A stretch of DNA of 64,000 nt from Diploscapter coronatus (lineage: Eukaryota > Nematoda > Chromadorea > Rhabditida > Rhabditidae), in assembly GCA_964036155.1 (NCBI GenBank), contig OZ038422.1, positions 27,923,201 to 27,987,200 of the forward strand, read 5' to 3'. Within the stretch, counting starts at the first letter, position 1. Each line of letters opens with the position of its first letter. Shown one piece after another: positions 56,937 to 64,000 of this stretch. The notes under the pieces were generated by a model. The model was not told the origin of the DNA, made no database searches, and was given only the letters and a program-made list of their open reading frames with translations. A program made the translations under genes and the position numbers.

Positions 56937-59149
56937 ACAGCTTTGTATATAAGGAAGTACGAATCGCGTGCAAATATTCTACAACGCGGAAGCTCAAAAC
57001 GGGATATTTCCCGAAATCGCATTCGCAGATAAAGTCCTCCCGTCTATGCGCACCTATAAAGCTAAAAGTGGGCGTGACTTAGGGAAGCCATCGCATAATT
57101 TCGATGTATGCCGGACGCCTTTTTCCACCTATGCATAGACATGTCAACAACGATGTGTTTCAGATACATGTTTCATCTCAACTCATTATATCCACATATA
57201 TGTAGCAAACAAATAAAATGTAACTCGCGTCAATGGCGAGCAAATTCAGTTCCGGGTTATTAAAGTAAATTATTCCGAAGCCGAAATTAGACACAAATAC
57301 CGGGTTTAATTAATTTCGAAATACTCTAGTAATGTAAATATAAAGTATTACCTCATAATTTCCTGCTTGATTTTTATAGAATTAAGTTCCGCCTCCTACA
57401 GTATCCTTGTCGTTAAGCGACGTTAATTTGATTCAAACCCCAGATGGGCTGATCTTTATAGAATAATGACGTCACCAATGCGATAGCGAATAGCCGCTCG
57501 GCGACTTTGGAGATTCCAAAAATCTGGGCGGGGCCTAAATTTATTCATTTATGCAAAACAAAATCGATAGCTAAGAAATATCGTGGCATTAATTAAAAAC
57601 CATCGTTACATTTTCTTTAATTACTCGAAATTCCTTATTTTTATTCGACATTTTGAAATGACAACGATGTCTCTTAGTTGCCAAAATAATAGGTAAATGC
57701 GAAATAATGTGAGACATCGATAATATTTATCAATAGAAAATAGAAAACCGGAAACTGGTAAATGAGAGGGAGTTAAAAATATGCATTCTGTGATATCTTT
57801 AATGATCGGGGGTCCCAATATGCTAGTGGTCGTACAGTTTCTCTCCCACTATTTGTTCTCAAGCTATTTTCCACCTATTATAATTCCCTCTCAAATTATC
57901 TTTCACTCATTAAAGGTTTGATTTTCGTACTATAGACCCCAAAGCATGTGTCCTCGTATCGTCATATTTAGCATATTATTAGAGATATCATGATATTTAG
58001 AGTGTCAGAGAAAAAAGAGATAAGTAAACCGCTCGATGATCAACCTAATAGGAAATATTCATCTCAAGCGATAGGTTTTGGGTGCAGGTTGGGAACGCGA
58101 AACTGCTCTTTGATACTTTAAGATCTAAATAAAATATAAAAAATTTAAATATATCTTATATTTGGTAAAATATGTACTAAATTTAAATATATTTTGGTCA
58201 GAATATAAATATCAAGTACTATCCGATTTAAACAGATTTGAAATGATCATCTTTGCGTCTTATCACGGCACACTAAATTCTCATTTCTTCAAGTAGAAAA
58301 ACGAAAATAATCAGTCACTAAACTAAAAATATCGCAAAACCAGCCCCCCGCCGATTCTCTTTTCACTCTTTCTGATGACTTTTCAAGTTTACGCGAAAGA
58401 GAAACTAAAAATCGATCACTCGACGAATTTCAGGCGCCCTAATCATTGAAAATCGACATATGAAATGTAATTGATATTTTGAAATTTTCCGTTTCAAAAT
58501 GTGAATCAGCCTATCACATGGTTTGAAGTATCAACAATTTTTGAAGGAAATATCATGAACCACTTATTAAACTAAAATTAGAACATTACAAATCTAATTA
58601 TATGATACAAATTTAAATATATTAGATGATTCCAAAGCATACATTAATTTTTTAAATGGATCTCTGAAAGACCAGTCATATTCTCATTTTCATTCGATAT
58701 ACTGTAGCCATAGAGATGTAGATTTCGAAAATAGGCCGGCGGAGCGATTTCCCACTCGCATTTTGAGGGCTTTCGCACGTAAACTTGCACTCATTTATAC
58801 GTAATTGGTCCTTGCCGAGAACACTACGAAAATTTGTTTAAATTCAGGCAAAAGTCGCTTATTTTTCAAATTTGCAGGAAATTTATCACAAACATTTTAA
58901 AGTCGTATTTTTAACATTGCCAGAAATCATTTGAGGAGCAAGTAAACAAGTTAGAAAGTACATCTCATTGATCCTAAACTGAACTTTATAATATAGTAAA
59001 CTTAGGTTTAATGGCGTTACAGAATAAGACAAACAATTAGATTAGAATAAATTTTGAATGAGAATTTAGAAAATCGGAAAAAATCGATATTTGATCGCCT
59101 CAAAAATTTGTAGGATGAAATTTTTAAAAGTCAGCCGCGTCGTTTAAAA

Positions 59150-59560
59150 TGTGAAGCCACGAATATATGAAAGAAATGTGTATCGTCTGAGTTTGTGAGG
59201 GGGGTAGAGTCCTAGATAAATGCGAAAATAGCGAAATAGCATGGAGAAAAGCGAGGCCAGACACGTAGAGGACGGGGGAAAATAGTGATGGGCGGGGCGA
59301 AGACGAGAGAGAAATGCGAAGCGAGTGCATTGCGGGTGCGCTTGTACCTGAATAACAGGTGAGAGAGCATTGCATTTTAAGAGAGCGACAGAGACGCAGA
59401 GCGAAAATAAAATAGTGCGTACAGTGCGATGATCAGAGACCGCGACGCGACCGCCGCGCTACTGATAACGCAGAAATAGCGTTTGATTTTTGGACAACAC
59501 AAGAAATAAATGAGGAAATAACATGATATTTGAAGAGAGAGAAAAGACGCAGACAAAGAT
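59150..59560. promoter_or_regulatory. Promoter-like GC-richer segment with GACGCAGA motifs
   Basis: Purine-rich on the plus strand, with GAGACGCAGAGCG at about 59391, AAGACGCAGAC at about 59546 and a CG-rich core GACCGCGACGCGACCGCCGC at about 59438. CTGCGTCTC-type words are common near nematode transcription starts, so a distal promoter on the minus strand is plausible. Confidence 0.4.
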
Positions 59561-62500
59561 AAAGCTGGAAACCCGTCTGGGATACAACACATTAGAGTTA
59601 TCGATTGATTTCCTGATATGAAGATAATATCTTGGAACTAAGGGGGCGTGGTCTAAATTTTGGGGACGAAAAAACGTTCATTGATTCATGTTCATGTGCA
59701 ACTTTATCTACGTGAGATAGGGAAAAGCCGATTTGATGGGAGGGAAAACTCTTTGCAAGAGGTATTCGATCATTCGAAGCTTTCGGATATATGAAATCTA
59801 GAAATAATTCCAATCTATACGAATCGCTATCTAGAAAAATAATAAAAAATGAATTTTGTTTCAAAAATTCGCAAGATTAGATACGAATCTTTTCGCTGTT
59901 TTAAATTTTAAATTATTGATCTTTATACGGTCTTGAAAATTCTGGAATCTGAATTTCTTTTGACGCTTTTTCGTGTTTTGAGAACTTTGGGCTTGTTTTT
60001 CGAAGACTGCGAAAATCGGACGTTTGAAGGCGCTGAAATAGATGATGCAGAAGATAAGCAAAGTTTCTGATGTGAGGCGCCTTGGGGTAGGGACGCAGAG
60101 AGTACTTTCATTCTAATGTGACACTAATATTTTATCACTCAATACATTATTGAAATTTAACAAAATAGAATAAGTTTTCCTCATACTATTCATAATCAGA
60201 GAAGGCAAAATAGTATTGAAGTTTTCGAATGCTAGATATTAAAACTTCAAGAGGCTATTTGATTATCCAAAATATTACCAATATAATGTCAATAGATAAT
60301 GGATCAGTTTATTATTGAATGTCTCTAAATGTTTGATTTCGCTAACTCTCCCCTCTTCAATGTGTCATTCATTCACTCTGTCGCCCTGATTTTTCAAGAT
60401 CTCTTCGCCTCTCCCGCTTTCATTTATCATTTTACAGCGGATGCACCCGAAAGAAATTCTCTCCCCATCTTCTAAGGTTCATTGTTTCGCGTACATTCGC
60501 TTCGCATCACATTGCATCGTATCTCAAACATTTTTGGCCTCACCCGATACTTTCTCTGATTATCTCTCCATCTTCAGTAGTATTTCGTTTGAAAAGCGAA
60601 AAATCAAAACAGTGTCATATCGATGAAATTTCGAGTGGAGAAAAACCCGATTTCGCACGCAGACGGAAAAAGGCGTTATTTTCGCGCGACCCGCATTGCA
60701 TAATGTTTTCATGTTATTCGACGCGAAAAATGATTACGAAAAGTGAGAGACTTTTGCAAAAAAAAATTGGAGTCGGACGGGAATCGTGAATTTGTGGAAA
60801 AACGGACAACATCCGACATATATACTACTGCGCTATGGCGATTAGCATAGACGCTGAGTACAGAGTTAGTCGAAAGACCAACGTCCCTGATTTGCAGCGA
60901 GGCACGTGAACGGTGAAAGGATTACTCTGCGTGTCTCATCATTACAATGGTTAAACATATAGATTCTGTCACTCTCAAAGTCAAAGTACCCAAAATCTCC
61001 TCTCTGTTAGGTAAAAACATCCCTGAAAAATGCCCGTCCGACTTTATTTACGCTGGAGAAACTTCTCGATTGGAATTTTCCTTGTACGAAAATTTTCATT
61101 TTGTTTTCCTGCTAACTTTTCAAAACTGGTATCGCGAAATTCGCGAATTTCCCCTGCGTGAAAAGCCAATTTTGGATACTTGAAACGCTTGCGATAAAAT
61201 CAATAAAAGGGAAATGAGAATTTTTAGAATAATAAAGCGACTTTTTGAAATCGCATAAAAATTTTACGATCGACATTTGAAAATACCGGTTTATTGGATG
61301 AAGTTCCATAGTAGACATAGAATCTTTTGCGAGCGTACTGAAATTTCGTACACTGACTAAGGACCAAAGTTTCATTACGTTTCTATCATATTATCACGCT
61401 ACCTTGTTATCAGTACATATTATTATTGATGTTTTCAAGTGCACTTCAAAATATAGCCCCACGAGGTCTTCTATAAAATACACACTCTCGAAATATGTAA
61501 ACATTATGAAATTCGGTAAAATGACGAGAATCTTGAAAGAGAACTTTGGAATAAATTCTCATAAATCATTCGCAAATAGACGAGTCGTTGCATAGTTATA
61601 TTTCAGAACGCGTGTTATGGTGGTGGAGTTGAAATTAAATTCCCGTTAGTTATCAGAATTCTTAGTCTGAAGGGAAAATTTTTAATGAAAGAAACCGAGT
61701 TTTTAGTCGAAGGCTACAAAGTTACTAATCTTTCGAAAAAGCGCTGTGCAAATCTTGATAGCCGTTTTCTACATGAAACTCTTATCAGTTCTCAATTTTT
61801 AAAGCCCTATCAAATTCGATGAAACTCCTTTTGTCCTCGAATTAGAAACCATGAAATTTCGGGGCTTATCAGTTTTTTGCACAACTGATTTCAAAAGGCT
61901 TCAATAATCATATAATTGTGAACTTTGGCATAACATTTAAAAATGATTCCAAATCATCTTAATTATTTTTAGGTTAGCTCCAACTCCATCGAGTTAATGC
62001 TAATATTATTCCATGTTATTATGTAAAATTTAAGCTATTAACGAAAAAGTAGGAGGTATAGACTTATATAATTTTTGTATTTAAAACTTTTATGAGATAT
62101 CTTAGTTGATTCTACCATATTGAGGAATCTAAGAGGTTAAAAATAAGGGGAAGAAAGAATTATTTTATGTCACTCTTCTTTCCATGTGATATTTTGCTTC
62201 TTTAACCATTTGAAAATAACCGTGCACCATTTTGCACCCCCTAGATTATGTACCAAATAATAATACTCATTATATTGTCTACTAAAATTTAGCAATTCCT
62301 ATGCTGAAAAGGAACGGCTTTGTTATCGTCAAACATCAAAAATTTCATCGCAAATTTCGGCTTCGAAAATGTTTACATTTGCAAAAAAAAAAATGCCAAT
62401 TTTGTGAAACAAACACGCGAGAAATGAAAATTAGTGTAATGCAAAGAGAGAATTGAATGAAAAGACTTCTTTCCTCCATTTTACATATCAAATTCAACAT

Positions 62501-64000
62501 CCCAACAAGATTATTACTAAGAGATGTATGATGCATACAACTTGTATATATATAGTTATAATTTAAATATAATTAAAATGTGTATATATCAATATATATA
62601 AAATTTACGTAAAAATGCCATAATTCAACTAATTTTTGCCATATAAAGCTGAAAATTTGATACTGATATATGCATTTAAAATATGAATTAAACAATAGAT
62701 TCTCATATTTTTAATGATCAGCATATATGAATTCGATATCGATGTGTTTTGTTCAATTGAAAATGTTGTCTATGCCCAAAAATATCGAAAAATGAAAAAT
62801 TGGTTTGAGAAGCGCACGACTGTACTGAAGACAGCTAAATAAGCAAATAATTTTGCCGGCGAAACACTCTTTTTGTCGTGTTTCGTCTGCACCTCATACA
62901 GCGAATCCGAAAGTTGATGCACTCACAGGGATAATGATCATTAATGGCGCTTTTTGAGTGTATTTGAAAAAGTTGCCACACCAATGACAATTTTCAACGA
63001 TATGTGCTGGATTCTCTACGCTCAAAAATACTATAAATTTGGGATTTGGGATTAATATGGAAACATAAAATAATAGAACATCATTTAAAAATATTGAATA
63101 TTTTTCTCAACAGATATATAACATTTTAAGGTATTACTAAAACATCTCATATAACGATATAATTGAAAAAGTTGGAAGTACTCTGAGCGATAATTAATAT
63201 TCAAATTTACATGTTTACACATAATTCCTCCAATGAATGAATGATAATATGGCTAATTACGCACTAATCTTAATGAATATGCAATTCAAGAAATCTTGAC
63301 TTGCATAAGCTATGAATTAATGGACTTCATCTTGAATATCTCTAGACCTCTTGCAAAATTCATTTTTCCTACAATTCTTAGCCCTAAGCCTGATGAATCT
63401 GGTGAATTTTACAAGAATCCATCGCCTTCATATGGCTAATTTATCTATTTTCAAGAGGCGCAAAAGGAAATTTCCTGGTGTAAAATCGGAGGAAATTTAT
63501 TCGCAAATTGGCTATGATTTTCTGTGAATCTTCGCATTTCATCGACGTGTTTTTCTGCGCCTATCAATTTCCATTTTTCTCTTCCTCCTATCATTCTTCG
63601 CTAAGTCGATTCAACTTTTCCACTTCGTCACGGGGACATTTTGCGTACCGGCGCACTCAAATTCCAGACTTTTTCACGTATCACCAGCCCACTTTCCTTC
63701 CCTATCCTTCAGCACGTAAAATTGCCAACCATGATAAAACTACGACTCAAAAGTCAAAAAACGATCAGAAACCGAAAAGTCGGGCGACGAAATTCACTAG
63801 ATTTTTCCGCTGCAGAAAATAATGAATGAGTGTTTGAAGGGCGAATTTGATTTCGATCGCAAAAAGACGAGAGTCAAGTCTGGTGACTTTGAAATTTCAT
63901 CGCTGGCCATGCACCCAACGAGTGCCTGACATTTTTCGTATTTTTTTTGCCCCCAACCCAGGGTACACGTGAACTCAGAAAGTCAGGCGCCTTTGCGAAA

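Larger units (their letters stand above)
56208..64000. other. Long non-coding region upstream of the DM-domain gene
   Basis: Nearly 7.8 kb without a convincing exon, RNA gene or transposase. It contains an approximate 60-bp direct repeat (56764-56936), several CACGCC/GGGCGTG words (56410, 57072, 59645), a GC-richer segment with GACGCAGA words at about 59150-59560, and others at about 60090 and 60932. It may be a large cis-regulatory region or a first intron of the DM gene. Confidence 0.5.

Noticed and set aside
57425..57450. GGGTTTGAATC on the minus strand resembling a tRNA B box
   Set aside because: No A box at the right distance.
60947..61183. 78-codon plus-strand ORF starting MVKHIDSVTLKVKVP
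   Set aside because: The first 20 codons look protein-like and are followed by GTAAAA, but no downstream exon was found.
63508..63822. 104-codon plus-strand ORF near the right edge
   Set aside because: Low-complexity F/S/K composition, no splice partner, no recognisable domain.

Overview
The window looks like nuclear DNA from a rhabditid-type nematode. Genes are split by many short AT-rich introns that end mostly in TTTCAG. Several start codons sit a few bases after an isolated TTTTCAG, as expected for spliced-leader trans-splicing. One gene is a ground-like secreted protein, a nematode-specific family, and another is a nematode-style sulfotransferase. All gene models were spliced by eye, so small or weakly supported exons may be wrong.

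Layout: (1) 1-1752, minus: 3' part of an unidentified helical protein running off the left edge, with a purine-rich gene-poor stretch to 4.5 kb. (2) 4.5-15.2 kb, plus: APMAP-like beta-propeller protein, U2AF large subunit, and dynactin p62 (DCTN4). (3) 15.7-16.5 kb, minus: small, probably mitochondrial, single-pass membrane protein, head to head with (4) MON2 at 16.8-27.5 kb, plus. (5) 28.5-32.0 kb, plus: ASNSD1-like protein, convergent with a dynein light chain (32.4-33.0 kb, minus). (6) 35.1-37.5 kb, minus: ceramide synthase. (7) 38.9-39.9 kb, plus: unknown acidic protein. (8) 40.5-42.7 kb, plus: sulfotransferase. (9) 43.3-43.5 kb, minus: 61-residue secreted peptide in a 4.6-kb gene desert. 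(10) 47.4-49.6 kb, minus: ground-like protein. (11) 51.4-56.2 kb, minus: DM-domain (doublesex/mab-3) transcription factor with about 8 kb of apparently non-coding DNA upstream, to the right edge.

The genes do not form one pathway. Most of the left half is housekeeping (splicing, dynein/dynactin transport, Golgi-endosome traffic, lipid metabolism). The right half is sparser, with secreted and developmental genes. The most striking signal is in the long U2AF intron between RRM1 and RRM2: eight 3'-splice-site consensus copies, the very sequence U2AF binds, within 170 bases, plus a TACTAAC branch-point-like word. This resembles the nuclear-retained alternative exon known in Caenorhabditis uaf-1. 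Other notable items are three or more small foldback elements in introns, an optional 15-base microexon in dynactin p62, a GC-AG intron, a start codon alone on a 3-base coding exon, and a new small secreted peptide with a decayed relative nearby.
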